Assembly: GCA_016717285.1 (NCBI GenBank)
Contig: JADKFU010000002.1
Location: 248,001 to 312,000 of the forward strand
Source: Chitinophagaceae bacterium
GTDB taxonomy: Bacteria; Bacteroidota; Bacteroidia; Chitinophagales; UBA10324
Length of the DNA: 64,000 bases
Direction: 5' to 3'
Positions 28,701 through 36,462 of this stretch are shown here, one piece after another. The notes below the pieces were generated by a model that was given only the letters and a program-made list of their open reading frames with translations, did not search any database and was not told the origin of the DNA. Every line of letters starts with the position of its first letter. Position 1 is the first letter of the stretch. The position numbers and the translations under genes are program-made.

Positions 28701-31351
28701 CCAGGATTCCAGGTATAACTGCTGCTGCCGGTAACAGAAAGTTGACCGCTGCTTCCTGCACATATAGACACTGCCTGTGAGTTGGTGACAGGAGACAATA
28801 TTGCATTGATAGTATTGGAAGTGGTCTGACAACCGGAAAATGAGGTTGCAACCACTGAATAATTGCCGGGAGATGTTGAAGCATAAGTTTGCGAAATCGC
28901 AGCAGTAGAAAATCGCTGTATACGTCGGTTTACTCCATCCAGTATATACATATTTCCTGCAGCGTCAAAATAACCGTTCGTTGCTCCTGCCAGTTGATTG
29001 GGGGCCGTTCCGTAAGTAGCCGGAATAATATCCTGCCATGTATAATCTCCTGTTCGATAACGTACGATGTGTGATTGATAGGCCGGCGAAACATAAGGGC
29101 TGTTCACCACATAGAAGTTTCCGGCACCGTCCAATAATAAGCCATTAGGGCTGCTAAGTCCGGATACAATGGTAATACCTGTGGTTGCTCCCGGTGTCCA
29201 TTTTTGAATCCTGTTGGCATACCAATCGGTTACATAAATATTACCTGTATTATCCCTCACCATTCCAGTACCGAGGTTGATTTGATTCTCGGCATTTCCT
29301 TTACCATTGCCCCCTGCAACCACTACGCCTTCGGTGGCTCCGGGTGCCCATTTCATGACACGGGCATTATCCCAGCCATCCAGAACATATACATTGCCTG
29401 ATTCATCTACAGAAACGTAGCTTGGATATTCTAATTGATTGAGTGCGCCACCAAATCCATTGCCGCCTGCAACGGTAGTTCCGCTGCCGGCTCCCGGCGC
29501 CCACTTCTGAATCCGGTTGTTGCTTTGGTCGGCGATATAAAGATTACCGGAGGCGTCCAGAAAAATGCCACCAGGATTGTAAAGCTGATTGTCAGCCGAT
29601 CCTTGCCCGTTGCCGCCTGCTACGGTAAGGCCGAATGTTGCGCCCGGGGCCCATTTTTGTACACGGTGATTGCCAGCATCTGAAACATAAATATTCCCTG
29701 CTGCATCTACCAGAATGCCTGCGTAAGTGTTGGCAAACTGATTAGATCCTGAACCGCTGCCATTACCACCTGCCACTGTTACCGCTGTTGGATTCCAGGA
29801 TGGAGTCGATGACTTAACAACGCTTCCGTTCAATTTCCATTCTAATAAAGCGGGAATTGAATTCAGCGAAGCCGTTAGCAAGTGGCCTGTACAGGCCTCA
29901 CCTGTGACAGAGATTTCAGGAGTTGGCAACACATTAATGGTGGCTTCAGTTACGCAGGCATTCACATTTCCGGTAACTGAATAAGTACTTGTATTAAGTG
30001 GAACAAAAGTTTGTTCGGCCCCGGAAAGGTTGCCTGGTTGCCAGGTGAATGTGGAGCCACCTGTTGCAGTGAGTGTGACACTACTGCCACCGCATAATGC
30101 CCCATTGGCCGATGATGTAACCACCGGAGCGGGTTCCACAGCAATTGTGTTACTGGTAACATCGCAACCTGTACCAAATGAGTAAGCAACAGCCTGGTAG
30201 TTTCCTGATGCTGAAGGAATAAATGTGTTGGTGACATTGCCAACATTAAATTTCTGGACCCGAAAATTGAAAGCATCAATCAGAATAATATTTCCATTGT
30301 AATCAAGTGTCATGTCTGAAACAGTCTGGAAAGGATTGGGGTCACTGCTATAATCTATTTTACCCATCAATGTTTTACCTGATGATTGTCCTGGATGCCA
30401 AAGCGATATTCTATCGTTACCATTAAAACCTGCGCTACTTACCAGCATACTGCCACCTGCATCGACATAAATAGCCCTGGGTCCGGTCAAGTTGGCTATT
30501 GTAATTCCAGAAGTAGCTCCCGGTGCCCATTTTTGAACACGGTTGTTAAAATAATCTGCTATATAAAGATTGCCGGATCCATCCACAAAAATAAAGTTAG
30601 CGTACCCTAGCTGATTGTCTGCACTGCCTGACCCATTTCCGCCTGCTACCGTTGTACCTGAGGTGGCACCCGGCGCCCATTTTTGTATTCTGTAATTACC
30701 ATTGTCTGACACATAAACATTTCCCGAAGCGTCCACAAAAATCTGGAATGCATTGGTAAACTGGTTGGCGGCAGATCCAAAGTTATTGCCACCGGCCACG
30801 GTAATCCCTGACGTGGCTCCCGGGGCCCATTTTTGAATACGCGCATTGTAAAAATCGCATACATATATGTTGCCCGTTGCATCTACAAAAACATCTGATG
30901 GATTATTAAGCTGATCTGCACCGCTGCCCGCACCGTTTCCGCCGGCTACGGTGGTGCCTGAAGGGGCTCCGGGTGCCCATTTTTGAACCCTGTTGTTCGG
31001 GTTATCGCAGATGTAAATATTTCCATCTGCATCAACGGCGATACCACCGGCTGATGCTGTTGAGTATTGCGTTTGATTGCCAAACTGATTGGCGCCGCTA
31101 CCAAAACCGTTACCACCGGCAACAGTAGTTCCTATTCCGTTCCAGTTCTCCGGATATTCCGTATGAACGGTATTGCCGTTTTGTTGCCAGGCAATTGCAC
31201 AAGGTGTGGCCGACACATTTGCTGTTAGCGTATGACCTGTACAGGCTGTTCCGCTGATCGTGTTCGTCAAACTGCATTGTGCATTTGCGGTGTTCATGTA
31301 CTGTAATAAGCAGAAGAGAAAACTCAGCAGAAAGGGTAGCATCTTTTTCAT
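22736..31351 (-). CDS. Giant NHL-repeat, Ig-like, LamG adhesin, T9SS cargo
   Basis: A 2871-residue surface protein, the largest gene here. After a signal peptide (ending NTANAQC) it has three NHL-propeller blocks (roughly residues 70-370, 517-817 and 960-1270) made of units such as GNIYVCDFYNARIQKWAPGA. Each block is separated by Ig-like segments with CxGSS phrases. Two PA14-like modules follow near residues 1584 and 1887 (SHDDEAQLFINGVKVWEH in the first), then more Ig-like domains, a LamG/concanavalin domain at about 2195-2375 (FTIEMWVKT, GQWHHIALTVQ, IDNVRIWSEARS), a MopE-type calcium-binding motif near 2465-2540 (DTDGDGFGD, DNDCND-like), and a T9SS tail from about 2787 (VYPNPTDGHF). I infer adhesion or carbohydrate binding at the surface. 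A strong terminator follows. Confidence 0.9.
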   Translation of the reverse strand: MKKMLPFLLSFLFCLLQYMNTANAQCSLTNTISGTACTGHTLTANVSATPCAIAWQQNGNTVHTEYPENWNGIGTTVAGGNGFGSGANQFGNQTQYSTASAGGIAVDADGNIYICDNPNNRVQKWAPGAPSGTTVAGGNGAGSGADQLNNPSDVFVDATGNIYVCDFYNARIQKWAPGATSGITVAGGNNFGSAANQFTNAFQIFVDASGNVYVSDNGNYRIQKWAPGATSGTTVAGGNGSGSADNQLGYANFIFVDGSGNLYIADYFNNRVQKWAPGATSGITIANLTGPRAIYVDAGGSMLVSSAGFNGNDRISLWHPGQSSGKTLMGKIDYSSDPNPFQTVSDMTLDYNGNIILIDAFNFRVQKFNVGNVTNTFIPSASGNYQAVAYSFGTGCDVTSNTIAVEPAPVVTSSANGALCGGSSVTLTATGGSTFTWQPGNLSGAEQTFVPLNTSTYSVTGNVNACVTEATINVLPTPEISVTGEACTGHLLTASLNSIPALLEWKLNGSVVKSSTPSWNPTAVTVAGGNGSGSGSNQFANTYAGILVDAAGNIYVSDAGNHRVQKWAPGATFGLTVAGGNGQGSADNQLYNPGGIFLDASGNLYIADQSNNRIQKWAPGAGSGTTVAGGNGFGGALNQLEYPSYVSVDESGNVYVLDGWDNARVMKWAPGATEGVVVAGGNGKGNAENQINLGTGMVRDNTGNIYVTDWYANRIQKWTPGATTGITIVSGLSSPNGLLLDGAGNFYVVNSPYVSPAYQSHIVRYRTGDYTWQDIIPATYGTAPNQLAGATNGYFDAAGNMYILDGVNRRIQRFSTAAISQTYASTSPGNYSVVATSFSGCQTTSNTINAILSPVTNSQAVSICAGSSGQLSVTGSSSYTWNPGNLSGSSISVNPSSTVTYTVTDNATSCTTQLMAFVAESSAPAISGTSCIDGTNLTGTVAKTPVTLEWKLNGSTVASSTATYSNNNMTVVAGGNGIGANLNQTKYPRGMALDVAGNVYVAEEQNHRVTKWAPGATEGVIVAGGNGSGPNANQFSSPEGIFVDKFNNIYVADQNNQRIQKWAPGATEGVTVAGGHGQGNALNQLSSPLSVYVDDAGNIYVPDQSNHRVVKWTPGALEGIVVAGGNGQGSSANQLYFPLQVTLDLQGNLYIADYSNHRIQKWEPGATSGTTVAGGNGAGFNSDQVGQPQGVAVDGAGNIYALSGYNSYITKWAPGATSGVYLAGYCCNPPGGVWGAYSLQADVSGNLYVADYVNCRVVRYNASLNIPALTPTVAGDYTLAATQFNGCVSSSPIHTVYGVAAITFTGNQYFCTGNSTTLDAGTHSTYQWSTGANTQTETFSSEGNYAVTVTDNGCSSTKNFSIAAQTPVVNTTANPAASCIGSPVQLISSLISGGIQKVTKIYDIDVSHLIGMFSTCDNANRYGYYYNSVGFNYNDIGGGTIASIKIEFNVGLDQNVAGTHTISGAATGSFLVPNVFAGCDVANPANFVTINATPAGYNVGGNNNIYFSNPYIFGLVPTAALNNYYARVTVTYNQPVVSYAWSPNNDTIPNPVVHPLSATTYTLTASSLGCSSTSTVNVSVATAPGDTALFGDHVWNVYAFNAGDFSDTGHSWNEAYSGYYVDNSLNFNTESKWSSVSSPSNAAGYVGCAVNNDNHSWSAKRKGFPCGTYLIDVPSHDDEAQLFINGVKVWEHIGANDYHANVWTGFLDDNSNVEFRVTEGAGNSFGSITITPQALITVNGPVKFCPGYSVQLTASSAGSYLWSTGETTQTISVNATGNYSVDMTTNGCTNTASQTITVAPLDTAIIYSNKSPDFSFCPSMKTIDLRTLSKPGITRTWSNGSHSIAIFPSVPGNYSLTISDVLGCTATSHVTVTSAVAGVDSSFGDNAWKVNAYSQGYYTEYYGYYTYGRAWFPQDYSGYYLDSTLNFNSEDKWNSDSNPSTAPGYQGCSIDDDYVSWSAKRQGFACGVYTIDILSHDDDAQLYIDGVIVWDHINGCCDQHFGVWTGALNASSKVEFRVDEMSGDDVGALQFTLQSGNVDFISVTGNPIVCTGQSYTLTSALLGTYEWSDGQTTNPAFAIASGSYNVTVTDAAGCALTANPVSVTIIAALAPVAHINASSNVVCDWNPVTLSSDSTIGNLWSTNETAQSISVSGVNLYTLTVTNSAGCFAESSIQINSGFTPPTPVATVSDTICAGSSATLSAGGLAPGGQVASFNGINQYVIVSQDIPEYDFTIEMWVKTTTANTGIFSVTDGYLGSNGHDRHIFLSNGQLSVRIYPSYSWNSGIQINDGQWHHIALTVQTGIGQKIYVDGIQSNFSNNDDHSDFDWQTEFNIGFSSDISSNFFNGQIDNVRIWSEARSQSELRNNMLSETPSSSTNLVYQALLNGNLDATAGSNGSAPNGITYTGADFYTYAWTGTGAPAAANSVTQTTAPLFASGAYSVTASAGLCGNSASASSNVVVLPSTEYYPDTDGDGFGDAGSPLVLLCAIPVSGYSLNNDDCNDALSSVHPGAIDICNSIDDNCNGITDENSVSAIVTAGGPTTFCSWSSVNLSASTSGAGSLSYQWLNESSVIPGATTTAYNTNVTGNYAMVISNGICTDTSSSMSVNVLAKPDAAITPSGIVSACKEVAVTFNANTGAGYTYQWYKGTVMIPGATTATHISMGSKQGYYNVLVTAPNGCYNHSDSTQLIRLNVPPSVINILNPADNPDLCINGKVKMRGTGGTGFTYLWLKNNVSTGVTTRDYTVTEEGNYKVQITNPYNCSKTSTAVSVFSSCRDNNSIATAVTPVMSVYPNPTDGHFAVSLSLFNSFNGDATVEVLNMLGQIVQSETVPVTDGELFKEMFMGNEIPAATYMLRIVADGQVFKEQVVVQY

Positions 31352-31467
31352 GGGATAAAAATTTAGGATGGTTGAATGTGCGTTTAATGAAGTGGGGGAA
31401 ATGTAATCGATTATTTAATCAGTGTTAAATATATTTTGAATGTGTACATCTGTTTTCAGCAATTGAT

Positions 31468-31884
31468 TTACGGTCGGCTCCCGCTTATGAGCGGTGGAAC
31501 CGGTTGTATGTATGGTTTGGATTTTCGAAGGCGGGAAAAACAATTCCTCAGTTCCTTTTCATTCACAGGTTTCAGCAAATAACCTGCGCTTCCATATTCG
31601 AATGCTTTGAAGGCATGGTCTTTTGTGGCGGCCAGGCATACGAATTCAAAAGAGATTTCTTTCGTTTTGTCTATAAGATCGAATCCTGATTCTCCTTTCA
31701 GTTCGATATCGAGCACCAGCAGATCGATAGTTTGCGAATTCATGATTGCAATGGCTTCACTCACCCGCTGAACTGCCGCTATAATCTTAATGCAAGGCTG
31801 TTGTTGTAAAAGTATCTGAATGAGTTGTAAGGAAGGAACTTCATCGTCCAGAATGAGGACACGAAGCAAATAATTTTCGTCCAT
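31468..31884 (-). CDS. Stand-alone response-regulator receiver domain
   Basis: A 138-residue receiver domain with no output domain. It aligns with the LytTR-type regulator 150 bases upstream: acidic pair ILDDE, phospho-acceptor Asp in LLVLDIELKGESG, and Lys in GYLLKPVNEKEL. The switch Thr of the neighbour (FVTAFN) is Ala here (CLAATKD), so phosphorylation may not switch it normally. It ends with a short basic-proline tail in place of LytTR. It could be an adaptor or phosphate sink for the nearby kinase, or a truncated regulator. No frameshifted LytTR remnant is visible in the 117 bases before the adhesin gene, which lies directly downstream on the same strand. Confidence 0.8.
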   Translation of the reverse strand: MDENYLLRVLILDDEVPSLQLIQILLQQQPCIKIIAAVQRVSEAIAIMNSQTIDLLVLDIELKGESGFDLIDKTKEISFEFVCLAATKDHAFKAFEYGSAGYLLKPVNEKELRNCFSRLRKSKPYIQPVPPLISGSRP

Positions 31885-32039
31885 ACATCAAAGATATTTA
31901 TGTAATGTAACTGAGAAGAGACGATTGTATGAGTGGCAGTAATAGTACTACGAACGGAACAGGTCAATGGGTAAACGGTGTAAGCAGGAAGACAGAAACC
32001 GTTTCCTGTGATTAGCTTTTTACTTTCTAAAAGCAAAGG

Positions 32040-32780
32040 TTACAATTGAATTCTTTTCAGAAAAGCATCTTTACTTCTGCGGGCCACGTCAATTTCAGAG
32101 CCATCGCTCATCATTACCACGCCGCCATCGCCTTTTGTATATTTCTTCATGTGCACCAGGTTAATGATGAACGATTTGTGTACCCGGAAAAAATTGTAAG
32201 GCATCAGCATTTCTTCAAATTCACCGAGCAGTCGTGTGGCCATTATTTTTTTTCCGCCGGCCAGCCGGATGTGTGTGTAGTTACCTTCACTCTGCATAAA
32301 GATGATTTCAGAAAAGTCAACAAATTCAAAGCCGCTCAGGTTGGGCACCGTAATCTTTGAAAATGGTTTTCCGTATTGTTCGGCAAGGGTATCAAACTTT
32401 TGCTTCTGCTGCACACGCAAGCCGATATATTTTTCAGCGCGTTCAACAGCTCTTGTTAATTCCGGCGGACTAACCGGCTTCAGCAAATAATCAACGGCAC
32501 CCAGTTTGAATGCTTCCACCGCGTAAGTGTTGAATGCAGTCACAAAAATCACTTCAAATTTGATGTCTGCAATTTCTTTCAGCAACTCAATGCCTGTTTT
32601 GCCCGGCATTTCTATGTCAAGAAAAACCAGTTCAGGATGTATAGCATGAATCAGTTCTTTTGCTTCTGTTGCATTGGCGGCTTCACCTGCAACTTTCACC
32701 TGTGGAATAAATTTCTCCAGCAATTGCCGAAGAAACTGACGCCCCTTGAGTTCATCATCAACTATGATAGCAGTGAGCAT
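32040..32780 (-). CDS. LytTR-family response regulator
   Basis: A 246-residue two-component regulator. The receiver (about 1-120) has the acidic pair IVDDE, phospho-acceptor Asp in LVFLDIEMPGKTG, switch Thr in IFVTAF and Lys in YLLKPVSPP. After a linker the LytTR DNA-binding domain (about 140-245) shows FSEIIFMQSEGNYTHI, the FFRVHKSFIINL motif and a terminal KKYTKGDGGVVMMSDGSEI. The gene follows the sensor kinase gene on the same strand with 59 bases between them, so it is its natural partner. Targets are unknown; the neighbouring adhesin gene is a reasonable candidate by position only. Confidence 0.95.
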   Translation of the reverse strand: MLTAIIVDDELKGRQFLRQLLEKFIPQVKVAGEAANATEAKELIHAIHPELVFLDIEMPGKTGIELLKEIADIKFEVIFVTAFNTYAVEAFKLGAVDYLLKPVSPPELTRAVERAEKYIGLRVQQKQKFDTLAEQYGKPFSKITVPNLSGFEFVDFSEIIFMQSEGNYTHIRLAGGKKIMATRLLGEFEEMLMPYNFFRVHKSFIINLVHMKKYTKGDGGVVMMSDGSEIDVARRSKDAFLKRIQL

Positions 32781-32839
32781 ACGTTATGTAAAAAGAAGTT
32801 GAAGTGTAAAAATTGATTTTACAAGAAAAGCACTTTGAA

Positions 32840-35029
32840 TTATTCCTGACTGATAATTATCCGCACTCTTGTTCCTTTTGATGAATCATCGGCAGCAACC
32901 AAATCTTCTACCAGCACTTTATTTCCTTTTTTCCCTTCCAGCAGCCGCAAGCGGTTTTCAGTGATAGACATACCCATGCTTTGATGATCATCCATGTTTT
33001 TGGTTCCTGAAATTTTTCTTCCGACACCATTGTCCTCAATCACAATTTCAAGCAATTCATCATCTGCCGCATTTCTTTTAAAATGAATCAGCAAATGTTG
33101 GTTGTTGCTTTTCGGAAGCAAACCATGTTTGATAGCATTTTCCACATACGGCTGTATAACCATAGCCGGAACTTTGGAAGCATGCGGAGAAATTGAATCA
33201 TCCACTTTTATTTCATACTGAAAAGAATGTTGGAAGCGCAACGATTCAACACTGAGGTAGAGTTCAAGAAATTTAATTTCATCATAAACAGAAATAAATT
33301 TTTTCTCTGAATTCTCCAGCATCTTGCGTGTAAGCTTACTATAAGTATCGAGGTAATGAAAAGCATTGTCGTTTTCATTGCTCAGCACCATTTGCTGAAT
33401 CGCATTCAATGAATTGAAAGTAAAGTGCGGATTCATTTGCGCACGCAATGCTTTCATTTCACTCTCAGCAAGATTTTCCCGGAAGACAGATTCTTTTCGC
33501 TTCCGGTTTACGTAGAATAAGATGCCAACCAGCGCAAGAATCGTAGCAAATGCAACGGAAGAAATCAAAAGGCGGTTTTTTTGTGCAGTCAGTTCAATGG
33601 CAGCTTTTTCCCGTTCTGCCTTTGCCAGCAATTCTTTTTTCTCCGATTCATATTCAAACTCTTTTTCTACTGCTGCCTGAAATGCTTTCTTATTGTCAAT
33701 GGTATCGCGGTAGCCGATGTATCGTTTATAATAGTCGAGTGCATTCCTGTAATCTCCTTTGTATTCATAAATTCCGCTTAACAATTGCACAGATGGTTTT
33801 AAAGTTTCTGCAAACTGCGACTCGCTTGCATTGGACATGCTGAGCTTCGCATAATAGATTGCACTATCAATCTTGTGTTGAAGAAAAAAAATATTACCGA
33901 TCTGGTAATAGCTCTCTGCAAATCCTTCCGATGACAAGGCTTCTTTATTTTCTGCGACACTCTCCCTGAAATATTTCATGGCTGTTAAAGTGTCCTTCAT
34001 TTCGAGCTTGCATTCCCCCAGGTTAACGAGAGAATAGATGGCATATATGGTAAAACCGATTTGGCGGGCAGCAGTTAAACTCTGTTGCAGGTAACCGATT
34101 GCCGAATCCGGTTGATGGCTTGCCCTGTATGCAATGCCTATGTTAAGGTTAACCAGGCAGATATTGGGCAAGTCGTCTGTCTCCATGGCAATCTTCAGCG
34201 CCGGTTGATAGAAACCAATGGCCTTCGGATAGGCGCCTAACTTCGCATAAACGAGACCAACACCAAGCTGCGCCTGGTATTTTTCTTCCGGATGCTTTGA
34301 TTTTTCAAATGCGGCGACACTCTCATATAAATAAGGCAATGCCTGCGACATGTCTCCCTTATTGTACCATGTGGTGCCGATGGCCAGCAGCACATACGCT
34401 TCATCTAATTTGTTGCCTGATTGCGTTGCCAGTTTTTTTGCAACGGTAAGCACTTCCAGAGCTGAATCAGCATTCCCCTTTATCGCGTAATAGTTGCTGT
34501 AATTTTGAAGTGTGCCGATGTATCCATGGGTATCGCCACTTTCTTTTTGAATGGCAAAGCTTTTATCCAGTATTTTTTTACCGTTTACAATATCGCCACT
34601 CATGAGGTAGATATCCTGCAAATTACTCAGCGGAACAGTCATGGCTGATTTATCTCCTGCAATTTCATAAGCTGAAAGCGCCTCAGTAAATTTTTGAATG
34701 GCTGTAGGAAGATCTCCCGTGATATTCCGGTGGATGAGTCCGATATCAGAGAGTGCATCACCTTTTAGTTTGGTGAAGTCCTTTTTCAAGGTTCCTGAAA
34801 TATTTTTATCAATTAACGCCATCGCCATGTTTACATAGTTCAGCGCAGTGCTGTCCTGAACCTGCTGACTGTATTCAATCAATATCCTGATACGAGATGT
34901 ATCATGAATCGCTGCATTGAATTTTGATTGAATGGAATCAGGCAATTGATTATTACAAAAAGAAGTGCCCGATGAAAAAATGAATAGACTGAAAAAAAGC
35001 ACGAGCGGCAGGAAAAGATCTTTCTTCAT
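32840..35029 (-). CDS. TPR-containing sensor histidine kinase, LytS/YehU type
   Basis: A 729-residue membrane kinase. It has a signal peptide (LFIFSSGTSFC), a periplasmic region of TPR units (about residues 60-430, with phrases such as AYVLLAIGTTWYNKGDMSQA and ESYYQIGNIFFLQHKID), a helix-rich stretch, one membrane helix near 490-510 (ISSVAFATILALVGILFYV), and the His_kinase domain whose phospho-acceptor lies in QMNPHFTFNSLNAIQ near residue 532. The HATPase domain carries YVENAIKHGLLPKS (N box) and IEDNGVGR (G1 box). This is the standard Bacteroidota partner for LytTR regulators, and such a gene lies immediately downstream. The signal perceived by the TPR region is unknown. Confidence 0.95.
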   Translation of the reverse strand: MKKDLFLPLVLFFSLFIFSSGTSFCNNQLPDSIQSKFNAAIHDTSRIRILIEYSQQVQDSTALNYVNMAMALIDKNISGTLKKDFTKLKGDALSDIGLIHRNITGDLPTAIQKFTEALSAYEIAGDKSAMTVPLSNLQDIYLMSGDIVNGKKILDKSFAIQKESGDTHGYIGTLQNYSNYYAIKGNADSALEVLTVAKKLATQSGNKLDEAYVLLAIGTTWYNKGDMSQALPYLYESVAAFEKSKHPEEKYQAQLGVGLVYAKLGAYPKAIGFYQPALKIAMETDDLPNICLVNLNIGIAYRASHQPDSAIGYLQQSLTAARQIGFTIYAIYSLVNLGECKLEMKDTLTAMKYFRESVAENKEALSSEGFAESYYQIGNIFFLQHKIDSAIYYAKLSMSNASESQFAETLKPSVQLLSGIYEYKGDYRNALDYYKRYIGYRDTIDNKKAFQAAVEKEFEYESEKKELLAKAEREKAAIELTAQKNRLLISSVAFATILALVGILFYVNRKRKESVFRENLAESEMKALRAQMNPHFTFNSLNAIQQMVLSNENDNAFHYLDTYSKLTRKMLENSEKKFISVYDEIKFLELYLSVESLRFQHSFQYEIKVDDSISPHASKVPAMVIQPYVENAIKHGLLPKSNNQHLLIHFKRNAADDELLEIVIEDNGVGRKISGTKNMDDHQSMGMSITENRLRLLEGKKGNKVLVEDLVAADDSSKGTRVRIIISQE

Positions 35030-35247
35030 CAGGTGAATGTTGAAGTGGCAAGATAATATTTAACATTAAATCGTTGCAGTTAACGAGGAAGTCACCAAAA
35101 CAGGCCGCCGGATGTATATAAAAAGAATAGGGTTCTATCCCACAGCAGGAACAATACTTGTTATATCATCCATGATTTCAGAATTACCGTGCAGGAGAGT
35201 TGCACGAAAGATTTTATAGCGATGTTTTGAAGTATTCAGTGTTGTTG

Positions 35248-36462
35248 TTATTCCTTGTAATCTCCGAAGTTGAGGGAGTCGGGTTTTGGAGTAAGTCGTT
35301 CTTCCAGCAATCTTTTTTCAACGGACAATGCTCTGTCGAGTATTCCTTTCTGAAAGCCTTCCAGTAAATCAGTTTCAGAATCATATTCAATAATATCCAA
35401 TACCCAATTGTACTTTGGTTGTAAATCATAAAACAACGCGAACGGTTTTTCTCCTTTTTGTATGATGGGCACGAAAGGGATTTTATAATCAGGAACAGTG
35501 GCCTGCAATTCAAGCGGCGCACTCTTTGGATTCGTAATATCAACGATTACAAATCTTGACATGCCGGCAAGAATCTTAATCGTTTCCGTAAGATCTCTTT
35601 CTGTCACTTTTTCAAAATCAAACATGATGGGCACATAATCATGTTCACGAAGCTTTTCCCTGATGGCATCCAGTATTTTTTTTCTTTCGGCAGAAAATCT
35701 TCCAAGTATCAGCACCCCCTTTTTTGCGATGGTTCCGATTACATCCCTGATTTTTTTATTGTTCAATATGAGGTAAATGAATTGTGCGACCTCAATGTTG
35801 TCGACTGTTATCTGCGGTTCACCTGCGCGTGTTATCACGAGGTTCTTTTGCACGAGTCCTGCCGTTTCAATGTCCCATACGGAAATGCCATAAATGTTTG
35901 CATGCTCCATATTGGCACCGGTAAATTTTGTGCTCACACAGGTGGCGTGAAAAAGAGAAGCCTTATAAAGATTTGCTCTCGTGAGATTGCATTCTGTAAG
36001 CTTCGCTCCGTCGAGTTTTGCCGATTCAAGATTACAATCAGTTAGGTTCGCTTCCTTTAAGTTTGAACCGCTAAAATCAGCTTGTATTAAGATCGCGTGA
36101 TCAAGATTTGCCCTGTAAAGTTTAGCCCTGTATAATTTTGCACCTGTGAAATCAGCGCCAATAAGTTTGGTTCCATTCATATCTGCCTCGATCAGGTTCG
36201 CTTTCTTTAGTATCGCATCAGTGAGATCAGCATTCCACAAACTGGCACCTTTAAGTTTTGCTTCCGTGAGATTTGATTTACAAAGTTTGGTTCTGAATAA
36301 TTTCGCGTCACTCAGATCAGCACTTTTAAGATTGGCACCATTCAGATTGACTTTGCTCAGATCAGCTTCACGAAGGTCAATCGAAACCGGATTTTCATTT
36401 CTCCAATTGTTCCAGTATTCAACGCCTTTGTTTATTGCGGCTAAATGTTCTTTGTTGGCCAT
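35248..36462 (-). CDS. Pentapeptide-repeat protein with Rossmann/TIR-like C-terminal domain
   Basis: A 404-residue soluble protein with no signal peptide. Residues about 25-190 are pentapeptide repeats (A(D/N)Lxx) that form a right-handed quadrilateral helix: NLNGANLKSADLSDAKLF, GASLWNADLTDAILKKANL and so on. After a linker, residues about 245-385 form an alpha/beta domain: GVLILGRFSAERKKILDAI, YVPIMFDFEKVTERDLTETI, LAGMSRFVIVDITNPKSAPLE and IPFVPIIQKGEK. I recognise this as a recurring domain, often seen with pentapeptide repeats or alone, of the TIR-like or predicted nucleotide-binding Rossmann type; its chemistry is not established. It could be a sensor or effector. There is no visible partner gene. 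Confidence 0.8.
   Translation of the reverse strand: MANKEHLAAINKGVEYWNNWRNENPVSIDLREADLSKVNLNGANLKSADLSDAKLFRTKLCKSNLTEAKLKGASLWNADLTDAILKKANLIEADMNGTKLIGADFTGAKLYRAKLYRANLDHAILIQADFSGSNLKEANLTDCNLESAKLDGAKLTECNLTRANLYKASLFHATCVSTKFTGANMEHANIYGISVWDIETAGLVQKNLVITRAGEPQITVDNIEVAQFIYLILNNKKIRDVIGTIAKKGVLILGRFSAERKKILDAIREKLREHDYVPIMFDFEKVTERDLTETIKILAGMSRFVIVDITNPKSAPLELQATVPDYKIPFVPIIQKGEKPFALFYDLQPKYNWVLDIIEYDSETDLLEGFQKGILDRALSVEKRLLEERLTPKPDSLNFGDYKE

Noticed and set aside
27540..31140. Regular repeated units suggesting a CRISPR or satellite array
   Set aside because: The period follows codons of NHL repeats inside a single intact frame, and units vary at third positions.
32840..35029. 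Possibility that the TPR kinase is a hybrid with its own receiver
   Set aside because: The protein ends just after the ATPase domain; the receiver is encoded separately downstream.
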